From contig CADCXA010000021.1 in the NCBI GenBank assembly GCA_902806565.1, positions 1,116,001 to 1,180,000 on the forward strand: DNA of 64,000 bases. The letters run 5' to 3'. Below are positions 44,837 to 56,856 of this stretch, one piece after another. Positions within the stretch are counted from its first letter, which is position 1; each line of letters starts with the position of its first letter. Made by a program: the position numbers and the translations under genes. This stretch comes from Hypoxylon rubiginosum (lineage: Eukaryota > Ascomycota > Sordariomycetes > Xylariales > Hypoxylaceae). Below the pieces are notes generated by a model. It did not search any database and was not told the origin of the DNA. It saw only the letters and a program-made list of their open reading frames with translations.

Positions 44837-46303
44837 CTAAGGCTCTAGGTGGGACCACTCGGGAATAGCTTTGATTTGAGACCACATGTACTTCTCCAGC
44901 TTATTGGCAGACTTGGCGTAGGGAGTGGTCTCGTTGTTGTACTTGCGACAGTTATCAAAGATGAGCTTGGCGTCCTTGATGAACTCCTCCGGGGTAGTAT
45001 ACTGGTCAGCTTCCAGCTTACTCTCCATGGTGCTCAGGTCCATAGGCTCCTTAATGACGTCGTAATAATCCGCCACATCGTCTTTGTTAACGGGATGCTG
45101 AAAAGGCCATGCTGACTGGTGATTGGCCATGTTACTCAGTAGATGGAGCAGCTGGGCGTAGTTGGGACCATGTCGGGGTTGGCGTGCAAGCTCATCCATA
45201 TCCGGCGACCAACCAGATGCCCGAATAGCGGGGATAGAGAGCGGGTCGATGGGGGTCACGCCGTTCTTCCACTGTTTAGGTGGCTGGTGCACGATGTGCG
45301 ACTTGGAAAAGGCGCGAACCTTGGCCAGCACGCACTCCTTCTGCTTCAGGAGCATGCGGCCCTGCTCGAGATATCGGACGCGTGGGAGCATGGAACACTG
45401 CATTATAGTGCCTCCCTCATAGTCCTTGATATAGCCCATCCAGACAGACTTAGGAAGGGTGATCTCCTTGGTAAACCCTTGCTTCTTAAAATAGCCGATG
45501 GCGTAGTTGTCGGCGTAGGTAAGAAAATGCATCACGTCGCTAGTAGCCTTGACGTAGTCCTTCAGATGCGACATCATGTGAGCACCATAACCCTTGACCT
45601 GCTGGTCGCTGCTTATGGCACAGAAGACAATCTCGGCGAACTGGCGACCCTTGAAGGGTCGATATGTGATACCGCCGACAACTTCGAGAGGCTTCTTCAC
45701 GATAGCGATGGAAATGTGAGTTCGGTCGTAGACGAGGCGGGCGATGTAATCTTTAGGCATCTTAGGAAGTTGCTTCTGAAAGATGCATTTCAGCCCAGTG
45801 AGAATGATGAGGGATTCTCGCTCGTTGTCGTTGTTCACCGCGCGAAACTCGATCTCTCCGTTTCGCTCCTCGATTACAGCAGGCTAAATAATTATGTTAG
45901 CAAGACCTAGATACGGAACTATACGTTTCGCAGAAGGTGGGAGTATAGCAGAGACAAAGGAGGGTTGTTGGTGTTGGTGTTGGTGTTGGCATTGTCTATT
46001 GTCGGTGCTTGTCGCGTAGGGGTTTGAAAAGTATAATCCTCCATTACAAGGAGCAAAACACCTACACCTACCTTCTCAGGGAAGGGGACAGGCTTGACGA
46101 CTGTCTTATGATCTCCATCTGCCGACTCGTCCTCATCGCGTTTTGCTCGTTTGGCGATAGAAGGCGACGTAGGCTCGTCGCTTGCCGAGCGCTTACCATC
46201 TGGTTGGTAAAAGGGCAAAGTTAGAGATGAAATTGAATGTATTGATGGATGTATTGATGGATTTATTGATGAATGATTACTTACTGTCGTTCTTAGTGGC
46301 CAT
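44837..46303 (-). CDS. GCN5: Histone acetyltransferase Gcn5 (SAGA catalytic subunit)
   Basis: Three exons on the minus strand: 46303-46285, 46199-46072 and 45883-44837; introns 85 and 188 nt, both bearing simple repeats; 397 residues, as usual for fungal Gcn5. Acetylates histone H3 lysines in the SAGA/ADA complexes in the nucleus. Basic N-terminus (K-R-A-K-R), GNAT domain from about residue 60 with catalytic Glu133 in F-A-E-I-V-F-C-A, acetyl-CoA loop Q-Q-V-K-G-Y-G-A-H, and [10 protein letters not shown]. The C-terminal bromodomain (about 293-390) has W-P-F, D-Y-Y-D-V-I-K-x-P-M-D-L and the acetyl-lysine-binding N in C-R-x-Y-N. It ends I-P-E-W-S-H-L-E-P, as in yeast (IPEYSHLID), so the TAG is at the canonical place. 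Confidence 0.95.
45964..45990. repeat. GTTGGT microsatellite in GCN5 intron 2
   Basis: Four to five copies of a GTTGGT hexamer inside the 188-nt intron, which partly explains its length. Confidence 0.65.
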
Positions 46304-46993
46304 GGTGATGGCAATGGTGATGGCAATACGTAGCAGGTCGAAGCGCAACGTTGAAAAGAAAATTAGACTAATCAATTGCACAAAGCGCACAACCAAGTGG
46401 ACGCGTATAGAGGCAACTACACGACGACGCTATAGCTTAAGCGTGAAGTGTAGGTCCGAAATCCAGGTCGAGATCAACGTCAGGGCGATGAGCGCATGGA
46501 GTCTGACATCGAAGCGAGGCGTAACGTAGCGTAACGTAAAAAGTGGACCCAGACCTCAAGGTGTTCAAGGTGTGTTCGACGTGTTCGACGTGTTCAACGT
46601 GTTCAACGTAAGAAAGGTGAAAGGCGTGAAGTTGGAGGTGGGGTCCGGGAATTAATAAAAATAGTGGGTACCTAGGTAGCTGCACCTGCTGCACGCGCTT
46701 AAGCTGGCCGGCTGGTGACGAAGCTAAACGCGCTAAACCGTAATGGGAACGGGCCACCTATTTACAACGCCTAGAACGCCTACATGTACCTAACCTACAT
46801 ATGTACATGTACCTACCTGTTAATCAGAGCACATCAACATCTTCAACAATCACATCTTCAACAATCAAATCTTCAACCACATACATTTCCAAGGAATGAC
46901 GCCGTAAAAAAAACAGCCAGCCTACTCAGTCAGACAAGAGTCAACACACACTTATTATTCTACGTCGTCTGCTTCGTAGGAAACTCCATCTTC
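46304..46993. other. Divergent GCN5/OST5 promoter
   Basis: Contains a GTGTTCGAC/GTGTTCAAC tandem (46561-46609) and TACCTA-type tracts near 46790-46815. No gene supported. Confidence 0.45.
46561..46609. repeat. GTGTTCRACG tandem repeat
   Basis: Four to five 9-10 bp units of GTGTTCGACGT/GTGTTCAACGT between divergent genes; could alter promoter spacing. Confidence 0.65.
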
Positions 46994-47366
46994 ATGGATT
47001 CTTCATTACATGAGATCTGGCAAACTGCAGCAGGCAGTCCGTTCCTCCCTACAGTTGGAAAGGGTAGCCAATTCCTCGTCGGATTCACCCTCTTCCTTTT
47101 CGGTCTCACTCTAACCGGTGCCTTTGCCTTGAGTGAGTGCTAGGAATCTCCATCCCGATCTTCATATCTGCGATTGCAATTCCATACTAATTCGCCATGT
47201 CAAGATCGATCTCTCGCCAGTCTCCCCATCTACGGCCTTCCAGCCTCGCTAGCCATTGCGTATGTTTACTTCTCCCCACGAGACCACCAGCCCAGTCACA
47301 TCCATCTAATGCAATTGCAGATTCGGCACCGTTTACATGTTCTGTGCAGTTGGAGTCTACGTTTAG
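46994..47366 (+). CDS. OST5: Oligosaccharyltransferase subunit Ost5/TMEM258
   Basis: Three exons: 46994-47132, 47205-47259 and 47321-47366; introns 72 and 61 nt; 79 residues. Two membrane helices: Q-F-L-V-G-F-T-L-F-L-F-G-L onward, and the C-terminal L-P-A-S-L-A-I-A-F-G-x-V-Y-M region ending A-V-G-V-Y-V, which matches the W-V-G-I-Y-V end of TMEM258. N-terminal P-F-L-P-T-V-G is shared by fungal Ost5. Small ER subunit that stabilises the oligosaccharyltransferase complex; the partner subunit gene SWP1 is at 28000-29212. All splice phases close exactly. Confidence 0.85.
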
Positions 47367-47580
47367 AAAGATACCCCGGAAAAGCTACCCCGAGCCCACG
47401 AGAACATTGGTGTATATTCATAAATAAAATTTGAGGTTGAGGTTCTCGACAAGACCATCTAGATTTCCGACGTGTTACGTGAACGTGATTGGACACCATT
47501 GCAGGAGCGCTATACTTGAGTACCCAGCTAGTCCTCTATATTCGAGATTCCCGACTGCAGACCAAGAGAACACCGTCACC

Positions 47581-48609
47581 ATGACCTCGCCTGCTCGTTC
47601 CGTTCCTCCACAACAACCTCTATTCCGAGCCGTGGCAAGCTCCACAAGGCAGATATATCAGCTGTTAAAATGCATCAGCTTCACCCCCAAGGTCCACGTG
47701 CAACTAACGCACGACGGCATTCGATTCGCTGCTGATCACTCACGCGTAATGCAGGGTTAGTTGCTAACTCTGCTCTCCTATCAAGAACCGAGATATCTAA
47801 CAGTATATCCAGGGGTGGTCTTTCTAGACAAAGTTCTCTTTTCGTCTTATTCTCTAAACATGGGGGACGAAGAAGGGGTTGCCCTACCACAGTTTCAAAT
47901 GAACCTGGCCGCGTTGTTGGAAGCCTTGCAGATCTTTGGAGCAACCGATGTAGCCGCTAAGGCTGCCAAAGCCGATGCAGAGCCATATCGCAGCAATCTC
48001 CGGAACTACCGCCCAGATGCCTTCCACCACCAGGCCCTTGGCATGCCGGGAACATGCTGTATTCTTTACGAGGAAGATGGATCTACGTTGGACATCATCA
48101 TAGAGGAAACGGGTGTGAAGACCCAATGCAAGATGTCCACCTATACCCCTGAATCACCTGATGAGATCCCCTTCGACCGTCTTGATTTGTCCTTCAAGAT
48201 CATCACGCAAGCTCGATGGCTCCTCGATGCTCTTTCCGAGCTAGCTCCTATGGCCCCAGTTCGCGTCGCCGTCGTGGCTTCGCCAACCGCGCCGTATCTA
48301 AGCCTGTCGAGCGGAGGGGGTCTCGGCAGTGCCAGCGTTGACTTCTCGAGCGGTCGCGACCTGCTCGAGACCCTCTCGGTGACGGACCGCTGGGTGCAGA
48401 GCTACAAGTTTGACTTCGTCAAGTCGGCGAGCGAGGCCATGCGCATAGCGACCAAAGTCAGCTTCCGCGGGGACGGCCAGGGGGTACTCAGCTTGCAGTT
48501 TATGGTGGAGCTCGAAGGCGGCACCATGAGCTTTCTCGATTTTCGCTTTGTTCCTTATGTTACGCAGGAAGATGAGGAGACGGGGCCCGAGGAGGATGAT
48601 GATGATTAA
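47581..48609 (+). CDS. RAD1: DNA-damage checkpoint clamp subunit Rad1
   Basis: Two exons, 47581-47755 and 47813-48609, with a 57-nt intron; 323 residues. PCNA-like fold subunit of the 9-1-1 clamp (Rad9-Rad1-Hus1) loaded at damaged DNA to activate Mec1/ATR signalling; nuclear. Seen: Q-L-T-H-D-G-I-R-F-A-A-D near residue 42, V-F-L-D-K-V-L-F-S-S-Y after the splice, a long connector with C-C-I-L-Y, D-E-I-P-F-D-R-L-D-L, and the C-terminal strand M-S-F-L-D-F-R-F-V-P followed by a very acidic tail (E-E-D-D-D-D). Length is normal for the family. Confidence 0.87.
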
Positions 48610-49916
48610 TAAACTGCATTCGTCTGGTAACAGATGCCCTAAGCAACTTCTGGAGCAGCTCTCTACTCGCTTGACACGCCATCCCAACTGCACGTGCTAG
48701 TTTCATTCTATTTCTCAGACGTCATCGTCCATTGAGTTACGAATCCAGTCGCAACAAGTTCGGAGGTCCGTACCATAGCTTTTTCACAGTTACAGACCAT
48801 CTCGACTAGTGTATCGTCTTCCAAGTTTGATAGTGGTAGCCGAACACTAAATTACGTATACCTACCTGAGGCCGATCGATGATACTATAAGTGCCTGCCT
48901 ATCGCTCAAGGTAACTATGTAGAGAATAGGAATTAACCGCTTCGAATTCATAACACCGTTTCAAAACATGGCACTGAGGTCTGTTATAACGGTCTGGCAA
49001 CGCCCGTCGTTTCTATCAAACATCAGGACCTAGATACTCAAGGACAAATATCCTATGCCTGCCTGGTTATATCCCAGGAACCTCATGTCGTTATTTCGCC
49101 CTTATATATAAATATACTTGACCTTAGCGTGAGGAGTTCAACATAGATAGCATTCATCCTCTCAAGAGTCGTATAATATCCTCTCTCCAGGTTGGCCACG
49201 ACTGCGCGTCCTCCCGGACTTCGTGACAGTCCTTAGCGATTCGATAAGGTTGAAACACTGGATCGTAGTCACCCCTCATCAGGAGGTTCTATGAATCCCC
49301 GTTTATCAACGGCGGCTAAGGTTTTACTTCCCGTGAAGTCAGTGATCCACGGGGACGATAGCTACCTACCTAGGTATGCAGATGGCTCGTAACAATGCTC
49401 GATCGCAAAGGATATACTCTAGTGGTTTTCACTTTCCAATGTTTCTTAACCAGTTTAACAATGGAGCCGTCGGTTTCCGCCAAACTTCCAAACAACGGGA
49501 GGCGGGAGGATATATAGCTCCGGGAGCTTGCCAGACTTTGCTTCGTGAAATTTTCTTTTTCTCGATATTCAATTCTTGTCACGTTCCAACGTCGAGGCAC
49601 TCGTTTACAAGCCAGTTTTCGACCACACGTTCGTGAAGATTTCATTTGTATCCCCTTTTTTGTACCTATTATATCAAAAGGCAAAAGTCTATATTTACGT
49701 CTTATCGAGCTTCGACTCGGTCACTATTCAATCCTTCGGCCTTTTATCTACTACTCCTCGTGTGTTAACCACCGCTATGTGTTAAACTCCCCTTTACTAT
49801 GATCGTTATCTAACAGATACTTTCCCTCCAGAGAAATATTCACATTGCATTCCTAGTCCAAAGCTACCTACAAGATCGCCCGTCTCCCGTCTCTCCGAAA
49901 GCAATAAGCCCCCCTA

Positions 49917-50177
49917 ATGGAAGCCCCCACGGAACGCAAGGCCGGATCCAACGCCGCCTTCCTCGGCAAGCTGTGCGGGCCGGAGATCATGCGGTGCTTC
50001 AACTGCGGCCCGGAAAAGAAAAGCAGCGGCCAAGAGCCCGCCTTGCCCCCGAGGCTGATATTCATGGCCACGCGGCCCTCGCCTAGCAGATTCTCCTTCA
50101 TACCGCAGCACGCCAGGGAAACCTTCTTCAAGACGGCGACGCCCCGCTGGATGAAGAAAGCGAACGGATTGCTCTAA
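49917..50177 (+). CDS. Weakly supported small protein (86 residues)
   Basis: GC-richer island in AT-rich DNA. The plus frame gives an 86-residue basic protein with one C-x-x-C pair (M-R-C-F-N-C-G-P) and no signal peptide or membrane helix. The opposite strand is also open for 114 codons (49914-50258), so strand is uncertain. No family recognised; it may be chance. Confidence 0.22.
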   Translation: MEAPTERKAGSNAAFLGKLCGPEIMRCFNCGPEKKSSGQEPALPPRLIFMATRPSPSRFSFIPQHARETFFKTATPRWMKKANGLL

Positions 50178-50305
50178 ATCTCTCCAACCCCCAACGTTCC
50201 CTTCGCTATTCCATCCAAAAGTCTCGCTCACTATCGACATTACTGCCCCTCGCCGCACGCGTACTTTCGCTACTTACCACTACTCTCGACGCTGACGTGG
50301 GACAA

Positions 50306-50338
<33 letters not shown>
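50306..50338. repeat. Poly-G homopolymer, 33 nt
   Basis: An uninterrupted run of 33 G on the plus strand. It can form G-quadruplexes; it may also be mis-sized by sequencing. The proline-rich frame opposite it is an artefact of the run. Confidence 0.85.
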
Positions 50339-50339
<1 letters not shown>

Positions 50340-53300
50340 GGCGAGAAAAGAAAAACTAGTTAGCTGCAAATTATGGAGGAGATTGGGCCAAGACGTTTGG
50401 CTGGTTTTGATTTTTTGGGGGGGGTTTTTCGGTTCTGCCTTACCTACATACCTGTCCCAGCTCTTTAGTTGACATAAGCGCAACATATTTCCCATTCGTT
50501 CGTCAGCTTTTGTGCTTACGTACCCGACGAAGCGACGAGATTTTACCTACCTCTAATAAAGGCGAGGCTTCCAATTGTCTGGCCCTACCTTACCTTACCT
50601 ATCTTACCAAGACATGCGCTGAAGCGGCACGAACTCGGGCCGAGCAAAGCCAGAGGTTCGGACTTGGCCGGTGGTCCCCCCTTTTTGCGCACTATTTCCT
50701 TATTCCTATGTCGCCTTTCGTTTCCTATTTCGTTTTTTATTACTACACTCTCTACGCGGTCTTTCTTCCTTTGTTTAGCTCAGCATCAGCATCATCTTCG
50801 CTTCACACAATCCCCCCGATCCTTGGTTCTCTGGCCGAACCCGTAGGAGAGTAAGGGGGGTACCTAATAGATAATGGAGAGAGCCAATTTGTCGTCACTC
50901 ATTAATAGTTAAATGTATTTTTTGAATATCTACTATACGGAGTTATTTTGAGAGTTGTCGGTCGGATATAGGGAAAACAAAGAATAGGCTGGTTCTTCGC
51001 AAGGTCCTGCATAAAACAGGGTGGGATGCTGCGACGGCGAGATGTCACCGTACCTAGATGAGCTCTCTGGGCTTTGATAGCTCTAGGAGCTCTACTCTAC
51101 TCTACTCTGCGGGATGGCGGGAATAGGTGCGGTTTGTTTCGTTTCCCCCTCGGGCGATTTTCATTGGGGTTTTCTTGGTCTGGCGTCAGGTTGATTGGAA
51201 AACCTGGCGCGGACAGGGGGCAACTGTGCAGCGCAGCCAAGCCAGATTCAGTTGAAAGGATCGGATTTGCTGCAGGGGGGAAGGGGGGGCGCTCGTGGTC
51301 CAGGGCTAGATTTCGCGGTGTCCTTCTCCCTTTTTTCCCTTAACATCCTGACAATCCCAGACAAACATCCTAGATAAGGCGGGTAACTTTAAAATAACTC
51401 TATTCAAACGTTTGGGGAAACGTGCTGGGTATATTATATGCTGCCGGTCCGTTTAGGCAGGTGGTGCGAAGTGTGTGTACAATTCAAGTACCTACCTACC
51501 TACCTATGTACATACTTATGAGGTAGGTATGTATCAGAGACGTGTATGTATTGGAGACGTGCGTCTGAATCCTTTTCCAAACAACCCACGATCGAGCGAA
51601 TCTGGGGTTTTCCCGACGTGCCCGCAGACTGGACGGATTCTCAAAGCGTCCCAAGCAGATCAAGCTCCGGTGAAACAAACCTCATATTTCCGTTTCAACC
51701 CTCAACGTGGCGTTCGCTGTCACCTTGGGCCACCCCCTCGCCCTCCACGCGCAGCTCGCCTACGCTTGGTAGCGAAATAAAACCCCCCCTCTAGGACTGT
51801 CTCATAACCTCGTGGGTTCTTTTCTGCTACTCTTGGAGGCTGAGTCTAGAATCCCCTCAGATACAGTAAGTCGGCGACTGAGCTAGCTTAGCTAGATAGC
51901 TAGCTACCTGGTTAAGCACCTCGTTTACAGAATAGGCACGATGAAGGATCATAGAGGCTATCATCGCGAAATAGAGACACGATGACTGAGAAAACGTCAA
52001 ATTCCTGATCGTCGTCCGTAGGTCGCGATCGCCACATCGTTGGAGTTTGCATATACATAGGAGGCAAAACAGCTTGGTCTGTTGGAGCTTATCGATCTGC
52101 TCCCATGCCTGCAAGTAACGCGGTATCCGTCGGCATATCGTGCCAGATCCAACATGGTTTCTTATTCATCAATTTCGTTTGAGCCGCTAATGGATAAAGG
52201 GGAATCGGGGGATCTTTTTTTTTTTAGCTGTTCAACCTTAGCCCCGACAAGGGGGTGTAGGGGTGGTGAGTGTGGTTGAGTGGTGGCGTTCGAGATAATA
52301 TCCCGAACCTGCCAAAAAGCCTCACTGGCAGCCTCCGAGGTCACACACAGGAGGATCGTTCGCTAAAGAGCTTTATACATGATTCAAACGCCCAGGTCCG
52401 CCTAAGCCACCAGCAAGAACCATGCAGCGTCGCCGTTATACTAGTTCTAGGCCAACGAACGCATATCTTGTATCCTGGGTAAGATGAGCTACCTACGCCT
52501 CGAGCTAAAGGAAATGGGCTTTACTTGCTACCGCCTGGGAGTAGCTATTTGACGGCCGTGAAGTTCGGGATTTAAGGTCTGCACAGACGATGCATATCAG
52601 CATCTGGCATGTCCTTCACGTGGCCCGGCTTTGCATGGGAGAAGAGGACTGGGGCGGCTTACCATATGGGGTAGTAAGGAATGGCATCCTTCCAAACCGC
52701 GAACCCCGGATCGTCGATCCATATAGGTAAGGTACCCCCTAGGTATGTAATCAGGGGGGAGAGAGGTGGGTTACTATGTAATAACACCCCGTGTTAAGTC
52801 CTATCGAACTACATACCTACGTAGGTACCTCGTACTTCGAGTCGAGTAGCCTCTCAGATCTCAGAAACCACCACTGCAGCAAACCGCTTTTTTCTTGTCT
52901 TTTCTGTTTCAGGTGTCTCTGCGATCGCAAGTAGTCTTTTGGGGGTCAAATACAACCCCCTACAGCGTCGAGCGTTTCTTGGCGGCGAAAAAAATAAAGA
53001 ATGAAACGGTGGAGGAGAGGCGTGGGAAACGAACCGTATCTGTGGACGAACGCGTCAGCCCCTTGCATCTCGTCAAGTTATACATCAGGATACAGGAGGA
53101 TATCTCAGGTAGAGACGTGGCGTTAGCCTGCACAACTTCGGCGTTGAAGCCACAGGTTACATAATGAGACAACCCCTTTATCTGGGTACCTAGTATGCTA
53201 TCGCTCAGTTTCTCAGCTTCTCCTGGAAAGCGGACATCAGCTTAGTTGTTTGTGCGTGTTATATTGCTGTGTGAAGTACTTGGTGGCGGCGAGCTGAAGT

Positions 53301-53858
53301 AAGTGCCTTGGTCTTAATCATTGCTTCCCAAAATTGTGTAAGTGATGACCATGATGTATGACCTATGACTTGTATATGATTATATGCTCTGAACTTCCGC
53401 CCAAGGACATAGACCATCAAGACTGAGCGTCAATTTCCATCTCATCATGACAAAGCCCCATATCGTGTGGGAAGTTCCATATAATCCCATCAAAGTCATG
53501 TCCAATGAACAGCATCGTAGGCTGTCGCTTCAGGGCCTTGGACGTCGCATCTACCGAGGTAATTATTCAGGAGTTTACCCATGACTTAGTACTTCGCACG
53601 AACAGCAACCCACAGGGTAGAGTATGACTTCCGTCCAATGATGCGGAAACTGCGTGCATTACAGCAAGCATGACTCCTAGAAATAGCTTCCAACCGCTGT
53701 AGCGAGAGATCTCTAGGTATTTATAAGGCCTCAGGGATGTCTAATGATGTCTCTCACATCCCCCTGCATCCCTCCCTTCTTACAGGACAACCAAGCAATC
53801 GAAAACAACAAGCTCACTTTCAACTACAATCTATTCACACGTACTTACACCCATCAAC

Positions 53859-54158
53859 ATGTCGGCACCTACAATCGAGGTTTCCCAGAGCGGAAACTCT
53901 TTCGACATCACCGTCAAGATCGACGAGGATTTAGCCAAGGATAGTGAATGCGTCGTGATGGTGGTCGCGGTGCTGGCCAGCAGCTACATTGCCTACAACG
54001 GGTTCGCCAAGCAGAGCAAGTGGACGGACGGCAGCACCGAGTACAAATTCGACGGCTGTAAGATCCAGGGTAAGGGCACGTTCAAGTTCTGCGCGACAAC
54101 CAACAGCGGGGACACGAACAACGGCATCGCATATAGCGACACGTATACAGTCTCCTAA
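53859..54158 (+). CDS. Small cytosolic-type protein of unknown function (99 residues)
   Basis: Single exon with a good coding look: alternating polar/hydrophobic residues predicting beta strands (I-E-V-S-Q-S-G-N-S-F-D-I-T-V-K-I-D, then S-Y-I-A-Y-N-G-F, W-T-D-G-S-T-E-Y-K-F, Y-S-D-T-Y-T-V). Three cysteines, no signal peptide, no membrane helix. A TATTTATAAGG sequence lies about 140 bp upstream. It sits alone in a gene-poor region, as orphan or lineage-restricted genes often do. Family not recognised. Confidence 0.5.
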   Translation: MSAPTIEVSQSGNSFDITVKIDEDLAKDSECVVMVVAVLASSYIAYNGFAKQSKWTDGSTEYKFDGCKIQGKGTFKFCATTNSGDTNNGIAYSDTYTVS

Positions 54159-55944
54159 TGTAGGTCCCCAATATCTTTAGGTCGTATGGTTTAGAGTTCC
54201 TAACGAGAGCGTTGTTTAGCATGCCGACTGATATCTTTGGTGGTTGGAGAAGAATGAACCATACGATACACAGATGCTACTAAGGAGGGAAAGATGGTAT
54301 TCCTCATTTTTCTTTAGGTTGGTGCTAATGCATCACTACCTACCTGACATCGGGTCCTTTGGGCTGTGGTTCCAGTTCAGCTGTGAGATAGCAAGAATGA
54401 AATAACAATGTTAAATTTTTGGAAGAAAAGCTATTCAGCATTTCTCTTACCTATACCAAGAATCCACCATGATAGTGGGTCCACAGTTCATGACCCCTTG
54501 TCCAAATATACAACTTAAGTCCGCTTGATCATGATATGGATTCTTGAGTAGATTGGCGATATCTTCAAAGTTGGTGTCGTTCCTTTTGAAACTTCGGGAC
54601 CGACGTAGAGATGTGTTCAAACTAAAAAATCCGTGTACTTGATTTCGCCGACTTAACAATCACTTCGTCATTGAATATGGCTAGACGATGTGAGATGTGT
54701 TTTCAAACCGAATAAAATGTATGTCATCGCCGCGACACATGCCTGGATAGAAGGCTTAGCGGCTCAAAATAGTAGAATGGATGAGTACCTACCCGCATTT
54801 ACATGTAAATAAGTCCATGTACAATGTACGTGGTCTTTACCCAAGCGCCACGCCTTATACGAACCTACATGCATTTGGGGAGGGCGGTGTTTAATAAGCT
54901 TACCAGCGTAGCGGGTATTGGTGAGGTGAGATGGGGCTACGTGACTCAAAGTGAGCGTGAGGAAAGAAAAAAAACCTTTCCGTTGCTGCCGGCAGTCATG
55001 TCCAGTGATCATGGATAATAGGGCCCGTTCCTCGAGTCGGAAGAGACGAAATGAATGTGTGTGAGATGGATGGAATCATGAAATAAAAAATTGGATGATC
55101 TTCCTTACGCGTCTAGCGGGATCGATTAGCAGGTCACGGCAGAGGCGGGAAAATATGATCTGATAGGCGGTTCCTCAGGATGCCGATTCACTTGTGGGGT
55201 ACCATTATGTGCGATGCCGAAATGGATCCATTCGTAGCCTAGACGTTGGCCGACCCGGGGCGAACGATGGATCGTGAGCGTCGATTGGCCCGGTCGCGTT
55301 TGTTCGCACCAGTAGAATGGCGGCCTGCGCGCAATACGCAATACGCAATATGGGAGTGTCCCATATATGAATGACATTGGGGGCCGTAGGATTTGATAGG
55401 CCGCTAGACATACTCTTTCAGCGCTTAGCTTTGGCCCTGAGCCGACCTGAGGGAACCTGAAAGGGATCTATCCAACCAGGCGGGCGAGTGACAAGCGACA
55501 GGGCGAAATAGGGACTGGCTGGACTTTTGGGAAATGAGCCACGCATTTTTATCTGCAAGTTGCAAAAATGAGACCAATAAGTTCCCAATTCCCAGCCATC
55601 CAGCCATCCATCCACCCAACTCGTCAACTTCTCGGCCGGGACGCGGTGAATTACCGAAAAAGAGTCAATAAAATGGCGGTGGCTCAGTTGAAAGTTGTGC
55701 AGTAGTCCGCTGCAGCTTGCCCTTGGCCTTTCTATTACAACGTGCACACGATGCAACAAGCGCATGGTGTCTCAAACCTCATGGTAATGGTCAAGTACCG
55801 ATGATATATACGGTACTTGCGGAGTTGGTAAGCCCATGTAGGTGGTACGATGTATCTCCTACGGCTTGTCTACTCCCCCAGCCCTTGGCTTACTGTATGT
55901 GTCTTGTATGTGTCTTGTATGTGTTTGTATGGCTGTATGGGTAG

Positions 55945-55997
55945 GGCTGGCAAAGCTGGGCAGAGCTGGCAGAGCTGGCAGAGCTGGCAGAAGCTGG
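55945..55997. repeat. GCTGGCAGA tandem repeat
   Basis: About five imperfect 9-bp GCTGGCAGA units. Confidence 0.65.
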
Positions 55998-56821
55998 TCC
56001 CTTTAAAGTCGTAGGAATCACGTGCAACTGCCGATTAGGTGGATTAGGTGGCCTTGCTAGTTTAGCTTCCCGATTTGAACTAACCGTAAATGCAAAACCA
56101 GCCAGCGCTCCTCCACTTTTCGGACATGGACATGGACATGGGACGTGGGACATTGGAACATGGGGGGGAGTTTTGGAAGGGGGGGAAGTTTTTCTCTCAC
56201 TCTCTCTCACTCTCCCTCATCCTGCGATTCAGATGCGTCTATCCTTCGCCCTCGAAATTACGTCCTCCGTTCAATACGTTGCACCTCGTACCTCTGTACA
56301 ACTCACGGCTCACGACTTGCTATGTACTATTGCTACAGCCTACCTTTTGCTACTATCACTCGTTGGTTCATTTCCTCTTCAACAAGACTGGCCCCGACCT
56401 GATCTGACCTTGATATCTTGGCCTGGCCTGGCTGAACTCTTCCAACAATCCGGACATCTTTCGCTCTCGCTCTCGCTGTTATTCTCACTCTCACTCTCAC
56501 CAATTGGTGGCTGGGGGAAAGATACGAATCTGGGAAGATTGCCCGATTCGTATCTCTAGTACCTTGTGAGGTAGGCTGCATACATCATAGGTACAGTACA
56601 TGTAAGTTGGAAGTTAGGTAGGTCGTCTAGGCAGGTATTGCTTCAAGACTTCGGCTCCTTATCCTACGTCGTATTTCCTTCTGTCTTGCGCGTTTCTACA
56701 TACCTACCTCTCGTTTCGTCCCCTGGTTTATCCTGTACCTCGAGCCTACCGACGACCTAACTCGTGTATGAGGTTGCTTCGTTGATTGCGCCCACCATCT
56801 ACCCCTCAAAAGCCTACGAGC

Positions 56822-56856
56822 GTGGGCAGTGGGCAGTGGGCAGTAGGCAGTATGCA
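56822..56856. repeat. GTGGGCA tandem repeat
   Basis: Three perfect GTGGGCA/GGGCAGT units followed by decayed copies (TAGGCAGT, ATGCAAT). Confidence 0.6.

Larger units (their letters stand above)
48610..53858. other. Gene-poor region, first part
   Basis: More than 5 kb with no recognised gene apart from a weak small frame at 49917. Contains a 33-nt poly-G run (50306-50338), pyrimidine-rich tracts (50680-50810) and a TACCTACC tract near 51489. It may be long regulatory DNA or unannotated non-coding transcription units. Confidence 0.45.

Noticed and set aside
44388..44840. 150-codon plus-strand frame with W-G-I-A-W-G-I-I repeats
   Set aside because: Antisense reading of the tandem repeat after GCN5; hydrophobicity is a by-product of the repeat unit.
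50280..50495. Proline-run minus-strand frame
   Set aside because: Created by the poly-G homopolymer.
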